This document shows, in pieces, positions 10,989 to 22,320 of a stretch of 64,000 bases of DNA. The stretch is from assembly GCA_016271365.2 (NCBI GenBank), contig CM028131.1, positions 171,558,501 to 171,622,500 on the forward strand, given 5' to 3'. Numbering within the stretch: position 1 is the stretch's first letter; every line of letters starts with the position of its first letter. The position numbers and the translations under genes were made by a program. This DNA comes from Neoceratodus forsteri (Eukaryota; Chordata; Ceratodontiformes; Ceratodontidae). The notes under the pieces are model-generated. The model had not been told where the DNA came from, did not search any database, and saw only the letters and a list, made by a program, of their open reading frames with translations.

Positions 10989-12388
10989 TGTAGCCCCTCA
11001 CCCCTGCCTTTTTGCCAAAATGACAGGTGGCATGCTGTTGAAGCTGACAGCAATACCTGGTGGGGACCTGGGTTCGGGGAGGATGAGGTTACTCGGCACA
11101 GGGGGACCTAGGTTTGGCTACTCTGCACAGGGGCACCCAAGTAAATCCGAATGCAGGAAGCAATAACTGTAATGTCCAGAACCAGGAATGGGATTCTTCA
11201 GTGTGGCTTTTATTCACAAACTAGCTGAACACAACAAAGCATAGATGGACCCCCATGGGGCTACATTTCCTGGTAATGCAGATTAGAGACTACAACGCAG
11301 TCCACTGGAAGAATGAACCAATTATACTGTTTTCAGGCTCTGGACCCACCAGGCACACAGCCCGGACTTGCACGTGCTTTGGGTACACAGCCCGACTGGC
11401 CCAGCTCCCCCGACGGCCACTTGATCCACGGTCCATTGGAAGAATGAGCCAATTATCCTGTCATGGCTCCCCACACCACTTTGAGTCTGCGACTCCTAGA
11501 GAGATTTTCCCTTTTGCAACCCCACGTCTGGGTACTTCCCCCATCACTGGCCAAGTGCATGAGGCAAAGTAGCAACCACAGCAGAAATCAGTAGAGGTGG
11601 ACCTGGTTACCAAAGATGGGGGGTTTGCCCACCTCCAGCTCCCACAGCCCATACCCGGCCATTTCCCTGGGAAAACTGAAACTTCTGAATGTAGATTAAA
11701 TGGTAGATGATCTGGCGCATCTCCTCTACATATTACTTGAATCACACAGCACTCTAGCATTTGACACTACTCCACTTGTTTGGCTTAGTCCTATAGGCTT
11801 CCCAAAATGTAGCTCAATTCCTAGATTCCCACACATGTCCCAGGGTGAAGAAAACATTTTGCCCTTTTTGTCAGAGCAGACACTCGCCCTTTAGTTGCAG
11901 GTGCCCCACAGGCGAATCACAAATCTTCCAACTTTCCAAAACAAAAGCTGAACTGAACAGGCAGCTTTTCTTCCTCTTGGCAGAATTAAGGGGATTGCCC
12001 CAGGAATCTGCATGGGGATCATTTCATCCCCCCCCCCCGGAGGGAGGGGCACTGAGACCCGAACAGTGGTCTCCTCCACTTGAGCACACCTTCACTTACT
12101 CAAGACAAACTGGACACTGACTCCTTCTTACTGAAGGCAAACTGGAACACTGGACTCTACCCTTTGAAAACTCCCAACGTTCTATCTAACTCCCTCCGCT
12201 GCAGATTCCAATGTGGCTTATGCAGCTGCGAAAGTTCTATTGGTGATGTCATCCCTCAGTCTCAGCTGAGACTGAGAACAGAGTGAGACAATGTGAAACC
12301 CATTTAACTGGAGTTTCACAAGCTGCCTTCCCTACCTACCACTAGATCTTACTGGGATTCTAGTAACCCCGGGTAACAAGGGGTTACA
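10989..12388 (-). repeat. 5' LTR (1400 bp)
   Basis: This is the partner of 5479-6873 and differs by scattered substitutions and a longer C-run at 12030-12038. On the minus strand it would hold the promoter. Its AATAAA is at 11214-11209. Confidence 0.92.
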
Positions 12389-12392
12389 ATAA
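12389..12392. repeat. target-site duplication ATAA (right)
   Basis: ATAA follows the terminal TTACA of the right LTR and matches 5475-5478. The LTR element integrated next to the LINE remnant that starts here. Confidence 0.75.
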
Positions 12393-13320
12393 AGTACAGT
12401 ATCATCGGCATACATAACTATGCCCTAGTTGGGGCATACAGATGGAAGGGGAATCAACAAATGATGAAAAGAGCAGTGGTCCCAGCACTGAGCCCTGTGG
12501 GACTTCAGTTTTAACATGGGCCATACCCACTGAGTGATGTGCCAATTTCTGTTTGTTGTTTCCTATTGGAAAGGTAACTATCAAACCAGTTACAGTGTAT
12601 ATAATGTATGGTAGAATGCTGTTAACCTTAGGAAATCATCATTTCCTAAGGTTGTTAACCTATTGATGTGACGTAGAAATGTTGTTAACCTATCGATGCT
12701 ACGTCACATCGATAGGTTAATAACAGCGATCGGTCTGCGCATGTGCGCACCTTTTTTAGACGGGAACCGACGGATGAATGTGGTGGTTAGGGAAGGACTG
12801 AAGGACCGCGGCGGTGACTTTTTAAAAAAGTAAGCTGTTTTACTTTTTAAGTGGGACCATACACTATAAAAAATAATGTATGGTCCCTCTATCGACGGCT
12901 TGGGGTCACTGTTGATCGTCACAAAGGGTTGCCATGGCGAAAATAAACCTCTCGAAGCTCGCTCTCGAGGTTTACACGGTCGCTCTGGCAACCTCTCGAC
13001 AGTTAACAGACCGGTTACCGATAGAGGACCATACATTATCCTCTATGTACAGTATTGTCTGCCACTCTGGTTTGCTGTTGATTGTTTAAAAGCAAAGAAA
13101 GGTCCACTAAGTCAAAGGCCTTAGTTAGAGCTATGAATACTGCCCCTGTGACAAGACTGCTATATAAGGCATAATACGGTAGAGGTCTGTGGTAAATCTG
13201 AACTACAGTAACAGGGGTTGAACATCTGTAGTGACTTTTTAGACCTTTCCTACACATGTACACTAATCTGCTGAAAAAATGTATGAAGCCTATAATCATA
13301 CTAAATATCATGCTTTATTA
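12393..13320 (-). mobile_element. Jockey-superfamily LINE fragment (minus), interrupted
   Basis: On the minus strand 13132-13040 encodes GAVFIALTKAFDLVDL, the RT palm block with the first catalytic Asp, and 12584-12402 encodes VPQGSVLGPLLFSSFVD. Between them DNTVH and WFD (by comparison with relatives) are separated by about 440 bp of inserted palindromic DNA. It lies directly against the LTR element. Clade (L2-like or CR1-like) is not resolved. Confidence 0.65.
12601..13039. mobile_element. palindrome-rich MITE-like insertion(s)
   Basis: ATAATGTATGGT at 12601-12612 is perfectly inverted at 13028-13039. An internal copy at 12867-12878 pairs with the same right end through CCTCTATCG, giving a nested 173 bp unit. 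Further palindromes are CTTAGGAAATCATCATTTCCTAAG (24 bp, about 12627-12650) and CCTATCGATG.../CATCGATAGG near 12690-12717. No ORF is present. Possibly two non-autonomous DNA elements sharing termini. Confidence 0.6.
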
Positions 13321-13679
13321 TGATTGTATATCAATAAAAATATTGAAAGCAGTAAGCCCCTACATTAAAAGGGTAGTGCTGGAGCAAATGTGGTTTGCAC
13401 CAGAGCTAACCTGAGTTTGAGCCAGCACTCCAGGCAGGCCCATATTCAGAGGCCCCCAGAACACTGCTCATACCTGTCAATGCCAAGGCAAAGGTCATGG
13501 GTGTACCGTGGTTTTTCTGGAAACAGGTTTGATCAGTGGTGAGCTAACTGTAAAAAGACACATTTTTCCAACAATTTAGCAAGAGTTGGGAGAACTGAAC
13601 TGGTTCTGTCATTTGAGGAGTTTAATTTATCTCCATTCTTGCAGACAGGGGCTATATTACCTTAAGATATACTCGGAAA

Positions 13680-14070
13680 GCGGGAGGGAGAGGGAGAACA
13701 TGATAGAAACAGTCAGATTTCTGCAGGGGATAAAGAATGTGGGCAGCAGTGCACTGCTCACTTGCAACATAAACACTAACTCAAGCTGAAATGTGAAGAA
13801 GCTGATAGGGTGCAAGTTTAGGAAGGATGTCAAGTTCTGCCCAATGAGGTGATCCATTTAAAATCATTGGTAAACTTCAGTCATTATGGGACAGACACGT
13901 GGGTTCAGTGGGAGGCAACAAGAGAGGAGATAAAAATGGGGGGGGGGGGAGAAGAGTAACTGCTAGAGGGCTTAGTTCTTGCAGGTTAGGCATGGATAAG
14001 AGCAGACTGGATAGATCAACTGGTTGCCTTCTACCATCAATTTCTTTTTCTATGTTGCTAAGAAGAGCAC
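13680..14070 (+). mobile_element. CR1 3' fragment
   Basis: GAACATGATAGAAACAGTCA matches the CR1 C-terminal DMIETF block. A trace of the KLIGCKFRKDVKFC-type segment and a terminal TGGTTGCCTTCTACCATCAA...TTTCTATGTTG tail follow. It is short, decayed and non-coding. Confidence 0.55.
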
Positions 14071-14159
14071 TTCCTTGTGAGGGCATCACAGCAGTGTGAG
14101 AGAAGAGGGCATGTGGTACAGGCCCTTATTGTAGGGCACTCATCAGTTCACAAGCTGAA

Positions 14160-15886
14160 TGTGCAACAATGACTGCTTGATACAATTCCCACCTGTTCCA
14201 GCCATTTGAAAACAAGCTACGGTCATCCCAGTCTTTAAAACAGGTGACCCTAGCAATATGGACAACTACCACCTGATATCCATCCTCTCCCATCTAAGCA
14301 AACTGCTGGAGGAGGTTGTACAACACCAAATTACTGACTATGTCATGAAATATAACATTCTCAGCCCACAGCAGCATGGTTTTTGAAAAGCGCATAGCAG
14401 ATCTACAGCCTCAGCCAAAATCTCTGACCACATCCTCCGAAACATGGATGCTGGGAGGCTTACAGGAGCTGTATTTGTGGACCTCTCCAAAGCACCTGAC
14501 ATAGTAAGCCACAATATACTACTTGACAAACCTGGTAATGTGGGCTAATCTTCCACTACTACCTCTTGGTTTAAGGACTACCTCACTGGCCACACCCAAA
14601 TGGTCTGTTCCGGGGGTGCCACCTCTACTGCCATGCCGGTTTCCACTGTTGTACCCCAGAGTTCTATACTGGGGCCTGTTCTCTTTTACCTCTATGTGAA
14701 CTCACTCCTCCAGAACTGCCCCTACTGCCACTCCCTGCTACATGCAGATGATTTATTCCTGTACCATAGTGTCTCATTCTTGACCCACCTCTCCTCTACA
14801 CTCACCACAAATTACTGTAGTGCCCATATGTGGTTCTCCACAAATAGACTGCTGGTCAACACAAAGGAAACCAAGGCAAAGCCATTTAACTCCAAGCCCA
14901 AACTCACCAAACTAGCTCTAGCCAATAACACCATCAATATCCTTTCCCCCGATGACTCACCTTTAGACAATGCCAGTTACTTTAAAATACTTGGGCATCA
15001 CCCTCGACCCCGCCTTCTCCTTCTCTGATTATATTGACATTTTAACACGTCGCATAAGTCAAAAACTAGGGATCAGCTACAGATGAATGCATTATCTCAT
15101 CCGTGAAGCCTGCCTTGCTATTGCTCAGCGCAATATCCTCCCACTTATGGATTATGGTTCCCCCATCTACTCACAAACCTCCTCCACTAACATAGCAAGA
15201 CTAAACATCACTTACAACATCCTGCCACTTTGCCCTTTGGGGTCCTTACTCCTCCCACCTGTTGCACTCTTTTATCAGACACTTGGATGGCTCCCTCCTC
15301 AAGCTAGATGAAGCTACCTCCTGGCTTGCACCGTAGGTATGGTGATCCACAACCCTACAACATCCCCTCTCTCCCCTCCACTTTGGAAGAAGATGTTTAG
15401 TCAGGACTTCCACCACACTACTAGCCTCATGCTGGAATGCCTGCAAGTATCCACTTGTATGGGTCAGAGGGCTTTCTCTTCTGCCATCCCCTAACCTCTG
15501 GAACAGCCTGCCTCCCTCTATGAGAGCCCTTGACTCTCCATGGCTTTTCTACTGTCTCCTCAAGACGCACCTACTTATCACCACTACCTGCTCCTGCTCC
15601 CCTGGGTGACTTGTGATGCAGCTTTTCCCCTGTCTATGAGTTCCTAAACCTCAGCCAAGATAGGAAGTTTTCAATTGCACTTGTTTTACGTGCATCTGTA
15701 TAGTTTCCCCCATTATCTTCTGGTTCCCTGATTGTATCTACATGGCTGAGTTTGCTCCCTGATATATTGTGCTGCTTTATTCTTGTACCATCTCTATGGA
15801 CCTGGTCGGCTCGTGCTTGAAAACAGTCCTTGGATCAATGCACCAACCTGGTCAAAAAATAAATAAATAAAATAAAATTAATTAAC
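14160..15886 (+). mobile_element. Jockey-superfamily LINE, RT and 3' end
   Basis: The plus strand carries a decayed ORF2. Blocks in order are ATVIPVFKTGDPSNMDNY (14218 on), LEEVVQHQITDYV, GAVFVDLSKAPDIVSHN (palm A; Phe to Pro change), VVPQSSILGPVLFYLYVNSL, HADDLFLYHS (catalytic dyad intact) and WFSTNRLLVNTKETK. Later come LDPAFSFSDYIDILTRRI and a WNSLPPSM-like C-terminus near 15500. The unit ends in AATAAATAAATAAAATAAAA at about 15860. Codon-level breaks occur at 14383 and 15029. It is similar to L2/CR1-group elements of amphibians and fish, but the clade is not settled. Confidence 0.7.
14600..15028 (+). pseudogene. LINE RT palm/thumb fragment
   Basis: This is the longest open piece (142 codons) of the LINE above. 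It contains SSILGPVLF, HADDLFLY and the post-palm WFSTNRLLVN segment and stops where a frameshift separates LGHH from LDPAFSFS. It is not an independent gene. Confidence 0.7.
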
Positions 15887-16440
15887 CCCTACCAGATACC
15901 GTGGCTAGTTATCTATTCTTGTACTGTACAATTAGCACTCTATATCCAAAACACTATACATTAGTCATAGTTTCTGCTTTGAAGCATGTCAATAACTTCT
16001 CATTTAACTTTTACAGGCTATCAGTGTTTCTAGTAACCAGGCAACCCCCAAGACTTTTGAGCTTGAGTCCTTTTGCAAATGTGTCTTAAATAAATGTCCT
16101 TTTAAAGGAAATTTTTCAGATTGTTAACTGGACTCCATAATCCACTACCCTAATACCTCAATAGTCCATTTTTGGCAACATATTAATTTTTAATGCTGTC
16201 CTGTAAGGGAAGGAAGGGATTTCAACTCTGGTCAAACTGCCAGCCAGCCGATCCCTTCCACTTCCCGTTCTATCAAACATGACCCTGCACTCAGACTTTT
16301 GTGACATCTTACCATGGAGAGCACAGGGTGCACTCCATTGAAGTCTATGGGGGAGGTTTTCAAAACATTATCATGCATGTTGAAGCTGCAAGTACCTTTG
16401 ATTCAAATAAAAAGCCACTGCTCAACTAATCGAGGACTAG
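15887..16440. other. no gene seen
   Basis: A/T-rich DNA after the LINE tail, with no recognised structure. Confidence 0.45.
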
Positions 16441-17165
16441 GCATACCCAGAGATCATTATTAGATACAGATCCGAAGAGCAGGCATAGATCACCAAGCAA
16501 TCTTCTGTATTCCAGGGAATACAACCCCAGGGACTGTAACCTTTCCTCATAACTCAGGTGTTTAAGTTCCGACACCATCTTGGTAGCTCTTCACTGCACC
16601 CGCTCAAGAGCCCTAACCTCTGACTCCATATTGGGTGACCAAAATTTGGACCAATACTCCAAGCGGGGCCTCACAAGAGAAACATACAAAGGCATTACCA
16701 CTCCCACATCTCTGATTCTAATATGTCTTCGAATGCAGTTTAAAACTGCGGTAGCCTTTTTTGCACTACAATGACATTGTCTTTTAAATTTCTAGTAATT
16801 TGTCACCAGTATACCCTAGTCTCTCTCCTCTGATGTTTCTTTAAGAAATTGGCCATCTAACAGATACTGAGCCTTTGGATTAGACATGCCCAAATGCATT
16901 ACAGCGCTTTTATCTATATTGAATCTGAGTTTACTGTATACTTCAGTGCCCACATTTCTAATTAGACAACTCATTCTGTATATTCTTTACATCTTTGGGA
17001 CTATGAAAAACAGAACCTATTTTAGTGTCATCCATGAATTTTGATAACTATATCCCCTCCCTGCACTTCATTGAAGTGGCATATAAGTTAAATAAAATGG
17101 GTCCCAGAACAGATCCCTGCAGCACCTCACTGGCAACACCTACCCATTCAGATGTTATTGCACAG
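16440..17165 (-). mobile_element. CR1-group LINE fragment (minus), second subfamily
   Basis: The minus strand from 17160 to 17020 reads as a degraded LQGSVLGPILFNLYATS palm block and MDDTKIGSVFHSP. It continues through NIQNE, KYTVNSDSI and the DPSIWY-like thumb to about 16450, including a segment equivalent to LERVQ+RATKMV. Divergence from the 26 kb CR1 is high, so it is an older or different CR1 subfamily. Only the 3' half remains. Confidence 0.65.
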
Positions 17166-17229
17166 CTACCAACCCCTCTTTCCAGGTCTTCTAGACCCCC
17201 TGAACCTTATTTTTTTATTTGTAATTTTT

Positions 17230-17760
17230 ACTCCCGCATGCCGGGGGATGAGGACTCAGACCTGTATTGCCCGCCCTCACCCCCACCTACTGCCATCCAT
17301 CCCCAAGACCCCCCACAGCTTGCCCCCCATGGCGGGACCAGGAAGGGAGCGTCCTCACTCCACGGAGTACAATCCAAATCCGTGGAGATGGCAGTAGAGC
17401 AGCAGGACAGGGAAGGGCTTCATGAAGCCCCCCGGCAGCCATTTTCCCATTTCTAGACCTCTCTCCGGGAGCACGGCCACATGTGTGTGGGGGCACATGC
17501 ACTTCTTGATCACCTACTGCTGTGATCTCTCTTGCCTGCACTACCCGCAAGCCCTCACCAGAGGGCAGCAAGCAGGTGGGATGACAATCCCTCCTTCCCC
17601 GAGAGAAGAGAGCAGTCCTCCAGACACTCAATCCTCCCCCCCGACCCCCGACAGCCCGGGTCATTCCCAAACTTGGATCACCAGCGTGGCCTGAGGTGTG
17701 GCATCCAGCACCTCAACCTCCAATGCCACCAGACCGGCGTGACCCCTGGACCTTTTATAT
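17230..17760. repeat. GC-rich unknown repeat, copy A
   Basis: This segment shares ordered motifs with 60180-60715, including CATGAAGCC, the CCCAAACTTGGATCACCA / CCCAAACCTGGGTTGCCA pair, then GTGTGGCATCCAGCACCTCA against GTGTGGTGTCGAGTGCCTCA. The two copies are diverged but co-linear and define a dispersed family that I cannot name. Confidence 0.55.
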
Positions 17761-17872
17761 GCATGAGTACACTCCCTAACCTTTTTATGGTATGTTTGGC
17801 ACAAATATTTTTAATATTTAGGGTATAATTCCTTTTGAGAGGAAAAACTGTGTGATTTTTCTGCAGTTAAAA

Positions 17873-17898
17873 TGTGTGTGTGTGTGTGTGTGTGTGTG
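17873..17898. repeat. (TG)13 microsatellite
   Basis: Thirteen uninterrupted TG units. Confidence 0.95.
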
Positions 17899-18329
17899 AT
17901 GAACTGCAACCTTTCTGGCTTTAAATGACTCCTTTTTTACCAGTGAGTGAAATGTTAATTACTGTCACTACCTCCTTTGCCAAGGTCCAAGGGGTGTAAT
18001 CTGTTCCACCATGGATCTAGTTTTAGTAACTTTGCTGCCATGCAAGTGCCTGCACTTCAGGTGATTCATTGTCACATGGTGCCTTTTCTGAACTGTGGGA
18101 TTTTGCTGTCCCACTTTGTTTTGCCCTCTTGTTTATTTATTTTAAAATTGTGCCTAGTTCCTATTGGTATGTCTAGTGCTTCTTGCCTGCCAATTAACTT
18201 AATTTCATTAAAAAATATAAGTTTGCCTACCATCACACAGCATGATTTGTTACTGGTGTCTCCCGCAGGGAACTGCACTGTAGGACTCTCTCAGCACTAA
18301 ACCGGGTACTTCTGGAAGGGAGGCTTCAT

Positions 18330-18900
18330 TTCCCTGTGCTATCCATGGCATGCAAACTCCTCTACTCACCCCCGAAAAATCTGGTTGACATCATAGACTT
18401 TAAACTGCTAAGAAGGACTCTGATTGGTTGGACTGAAACTAGCAATAGTACCCTAGACACTTTCTCCTGTTGGCCAGTGATCTTTTGCAGTTACCGCACC
18501 AAGGTTAAGGGACAATCTACCCCAAGGTCATGGAATGCCAGACCCTTATATCCTTTAAATCCACCTTGAAGGAGTATATATTTGAAAGCAGACCCTTTGC
18601 CTGCTTTAGCTAACTAATTTGTTAATATTTCACATTGTAATGTCTCTGTACTATGTCCAAGTGTGATATTTCAAAGTGCCTAAGAGTATGTTTGTATCTA
18701 ATAACTGGACCTGTTGCACATGTTGTTGGAATGCAAATCCATTGTATTTTCTGTATTGTAATTTACAAATGCACTGTATGTAATTAGTATCTATGTGTAA
18801 ACTGTCTATGTATTACATGTAATTAATTCTGGATCACTCCTGAAAAAGGGACAGCTTGCCTCAGTGAGTCTACCCGGCTACCAAACTCCAATAAATTTAA
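18330..18900 (+). mobile_element. LINE C-terminus and 3' end
   Basis: At 18495-18600 the translation TKVKGQSTPRSWNA, then ISFKSTLKEYIFESRPFA in shifted frames, matches the conserved C-terminal WNxLP...FKxxLKxxLF block of L2/CR1-group LINEs. The unit ends with CTACCGGCT-like sequence and AATAAATTTAAAA at about 18890-18902. It is only the last part of an element. Confidence 0.5.
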
Positions 18901-18902
18901 AA

Positions 18903-19735
18903 TGCCCCCCAAGCTGGCTTGGTAGCGCAATGATAGCATTACCACTTACTACCATGGCAACCCAGATTTAGGGATGAACTTGGGTTGCTGGGGACCAACT
19001 GGGAGAAGGAGCAATAAGCATCCTACAGGACAGCTCTTCTCCTTCAGGGTGGGGTGGATCCCGTCTTCCGCTCCTTGATTGCCACCTGGGGGAGACATAC
19101 TGCTGGGGAGGGACTGCAGCTGGATGCTTACAGTGCAACCATGCACTGAAGCATGCACGGGCATTAGCATCGTTATTGTCCACCAGCACACCAGGTATAA
19201 AACTGGAGGCAAAAAAACATCCATACAGGATATAGCCTGGCCCAATGTATGCTTCGCACTGCTACCCAGGTACCAGCCTCCTCACCATATCTGGGCTGTG
19301 TCAAGAAAGTGGCACTCCCCAGTGATTCCTCCATGGGGGGGCAGGCTGTGGGGGAACTAGAGGGTGGGGTAAGTACCTGGAGAAGGTGGGTCACTGAGCT
19401 TAGAGGGGCTGGTTGTAAGAAGGTGATAAACACTTGACTGAAAAAAAATTAAAAAGACTGTTCCCTGATGATTGCACCTGTTCTGCAGGGTGCAGCCTGT
19501 CCTCCAGCAGCACTTGCAGTTCAGGAGCCATGCCCATCTGCACCATGCTGGGGAATTCTCTGTTCAGTGTTATTTCAGTCTCACATAACCAAGCTCTCTC
19601 TCACAATGCAATGCAGCACTGTTACACACTGCTGCCACTCTGCAAAACCTAATATTTATTTAATACAGAATGATCACTTTCTTTAAAACAAACTTTAGCC
19701 AGAGCCAATACGGCTACAGTTGAGCTCACTGAAGT
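18903..19735. other. no gene seen
   Basis: A tRNA-like start (GGCTTGGTAGCGCAATGATAG, 18916 on) may be a worn SINE head. The rest holds no recognised structure. Confidence 0.35.
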
Positions 19736-19737
19736 CA

Positions 19738-19906
19738 CAGTGGAACACTGCACTGTCTGCTGTGTCTAGGATGGGCACTGATTCGGTGCACATGCATGAG
19801 TCATCGTTCATGTGCATGGTGAAGTTGTGCATGCATGATGACTCGCGCATGGGCACTGGGCTCCAGCAGCCATCTTTGACACAGTGGACTGTGCCATGTT
19901 CCACTG
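19738..19906. mobile_element. MITE with about 28 bp terminal inverted repeats
   Basis: The left end CAGTGGAACACTGCACTGTC pairs with the right end, which reads CAGTGGAACATGGCACAGTC on the other strand; pairing extends to GCTGTGTC / CACTGTGTC. A second internal hairpin joins CATGCATGAGTCATCG and its inverted partner GCATGATGACTC. It is about 169 bp, non-coding, and folds almost end to end. No clear target duplication was found. Confidence 0.65.
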
Positions 19907-20049
19907 GCCAAAATATTGTGTGCACACTTAATTTTCTACCCATTCAAGGTAAGATCTTATGTATTGAGCTGCCCAAAGAGTCAGTTTTGTATTTCTTGAC
20001 AGATATACCAGGCTGTATGTCACCAATGAAAGACTAGGTTTCTGTGTAT

Positions 20050-20095
20050 ATGGCGGACTGTGCCATGTTCCGCCGGCCAATAAAGTGTGCCGGTG
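20050..20095. repeat. direct repeat of MITE right end
   Basis: GGACTGTGCCATGTTCC followed by GCCGGCCAATAAAGTGTGC repeats 19888-19922 (GGACTGTGCCATGTTCC, ACTGGCCAAAATATTGTGTGC) about 165 bp further on. Either a second decayed copy of the element or a local duplication. Confidence 0.55.
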
Positions 20096-22075
20096 AGGGT
20101 GAGGCGACTGTTTTGGAGTTGTGGAATGATTGTTCTGCAACTTCAAAATGGAAGTGTTGGAGGGTGGCAATCTGGTGGCTCATTTGTAGAGCTACCTCAA
20201 GACAGCTGCATGCTCTACACATTTCAGCTGTAAAAATGGACACAACTATTATTTTTTTTTAGGTTTGCATGCTGCCTTATGTAGCAAAACTGGCCTTTGG
20301 CCACTGGACCACAACTGCCAATATTTTTTTCCTTTTTAGCAGGTCCACCTTATTATAAACAGAAATAGCATACGTAAGTACATACTGTGTATTAACTTAA
20401 TTAGGGATGCTGCTGTACTCGTATGTGTATGAAGGGATGGGGCACAATGTACTGTATCTCAAGTGCCCCCCCCCCTTACTAACACCTTGGTGTGCAAGGG
20501 TACCAACTAACATACTCTTTCTCTCTCTTTGAAGGGTCCCAGGTTTATACCACCTGTCTGCCCAATCAGCTCCATCTCTACCTACAGCTGGTGTGAGGTT
20601 TACTTTAATTACTATTTTATTTAATGACTTGTTTAACAGGTGTGGCTATGCCTGTTATAACAGTATCAGTCAGTTCAGCAGCAAATAACAGAATTTTGTG
20701 ATAAATATGGTCAGCACTCATTTACCACCTTTCACTTATCCATCCCCCTTGTGTATTCAGACCCCATGGCTGAGTTACCTTTTGCAATTTTTGCCATAGA
20801 ATATACATTCAGATAACCATCTAACTAAGATATCTGTCTACAGCACTGCGAATGGATGGGGTCAGATATCTGTGTGCTGACTGTAGTTGTATTTAATATT
20901 ATGTCCCCGTTATTCATATTGAAGTATTACAAAATGTGATGATCTGTCACAGAATACTGCTACTTATTGCTGAGTGCTACTGAATTTCTCCCCTCAGACA
21001 CACAAACACACTTCTTGGAGCGCATGTCTGCTACTACTATTGGTAGATCCCACTACAGCTTCCCAGGGCCAGTGATTCAAATGACAATCCATGGCACCCT
21101 CCAATGCTGTTGCTGGGTCCCTCTATTGCCCCACACATATTTCAGAACTGCTAGTCAGTGGTCATTGGCAGAAAGTTCTAGGGAGGACGGGTGCTCCAAG
21201 GTAGAGCAATTATAGAGAGGCAAGGACTCTTGACAGCTATGACAATGAAGCAGTGTGCTGGTGTCGGAACCTCCATGCCCTCCAATTAATGGGATCCCTA
21301 CTGAGCCATCATCAAGGAGATGGCTTGGAACTAAGATTCATTCATCAAGGAGTGTCTCCTCAGCTCCTTCAGGGACTGCCTCTCCCATGCCTGCCACTGC
21401 TGAATGGGAGTTAAGTTCAGAAATCGAATGCAAGGTTACGGAAATGGAAGGCAAGAACATTAACAAGTAGGCTATTGGAGTGCCCCACCACCACCACAAA
21501 CACGAGACACACACACTGTTATGATTGACTTGAATCACCCAAGTCAAATTCTCAGAGACATGGACAAAACAGGATTTGAATCAGAAGAGGGGCCACTGAA
21601 ACAGTGACTATACCATAACATTAGGCCCAAATTATATTCAGCCCCCCCCCCCCAGCAGCTGGCAGGCTAACTTGGATTTGCCTGAATCACCGAAGTCATC
21701 ACCCAGGTCAAATTTATGGACGACTGAGTCAGACATCAAACTGGGTCATAGCAACCTTATTACCCTTCTCTAGCTTAAGTCCAATCTGGTTTGACTTAGG
21801 ACTGGAAAAGGTCTCTCCATTCCCCAACAAGCATTGTGACAAAAGTGCAAATAAAAAAACAAGCCAGCCCCCCCACACACACATGTTTCGTGACTACTTT
21901 TCATCCATTCCTTGATTCAGATTACCATGAAGCAAAAACTGAACAGTTCTAACACTCAAGTGAGGTATGTAAACTAAAAGACAGATGGTTCTGTAGTTGC
22001 AAACATATTAATATTCATCACTGTGACGTGGTAAAAGAAGAAAAGTGAGATTTGTTTCCCATAGAGAAAAACAAA
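20096..22075. other. no gene seen
   Basis: Unique-looking DNA with short C-runs (20468, 21643). A motif GAATCACC(C/G)AAGTCA...AGGTCAAATT occurs at 21531 and 21685 and may be two pieces of a small repeat. Confidence 0.4.
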
Positions 22076-22077
22076 TG

Positions 22078-22320
22078 CAGCCTGTTCCAGTGATTAGATC
22101 TCGGACCTGAAAAAAAAAAAACAGATAATCATGGGTTTGAATCCCACCACTACTGCTGGCCCACTGTCTTGACCTTGAGCAAATCAGCTGACCTCCCTGT
22201 ACTTTACTACTCTCAGCTATAAAACTGGATAGAAGTAGAACGCACTGAAAATAAAATGTTGCAATTTGGTTGAGCTGTTCTGGATAAATTATAAAATAAA
22301 ACTAATTAATAAAATACATT
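22078..22320 (+). mobile_element. MIR-like (CORE) SINE
   Basis: A worn tRNA head has box-B-like GGGTTTGAATCCCACC at 22135. It is followed by the MIR-style body CTTGACCTTGAGCAAATCAG CTGACCTCCCTGTACTTTA ... AGCTATAAAACTGGATAGAA, ending in an A/T-rich tail near 22320. This body is typical of vertebrate MIR/CORE SINEs. Confidence 0.6.

Larger units (their letters stand above)
5479..12388 (-). mobile_element. LTR retroelement, minus strand, pol not visible
   Basis: This 6.9 kb unit is bounded by two direct LTRs of 1395 and 1400 bp (TG...CA on the minus strand) and flanked by ATAA duplications. On the minus strand the order is 5' LTR (12388-10989), primer binding site matching tRNA-Thr, leader with three 82 bp repeats, an ORF with a Cys/His cluster behind a splice acceptor, further broken coding sequence, non-coding DNA, a short purine tract and the 3' LTR. 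The internal part is only 4.1 kb and I see no protease, RT, RNase H or integrase motif in any frame. It is therefore either a deleted endogenous retrovirus/LTR element or a non-autonomous one. About 40 LTR-LTR differences counted by eye (about 3%) imply a moderately old insertion. Confidence 0.9.
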
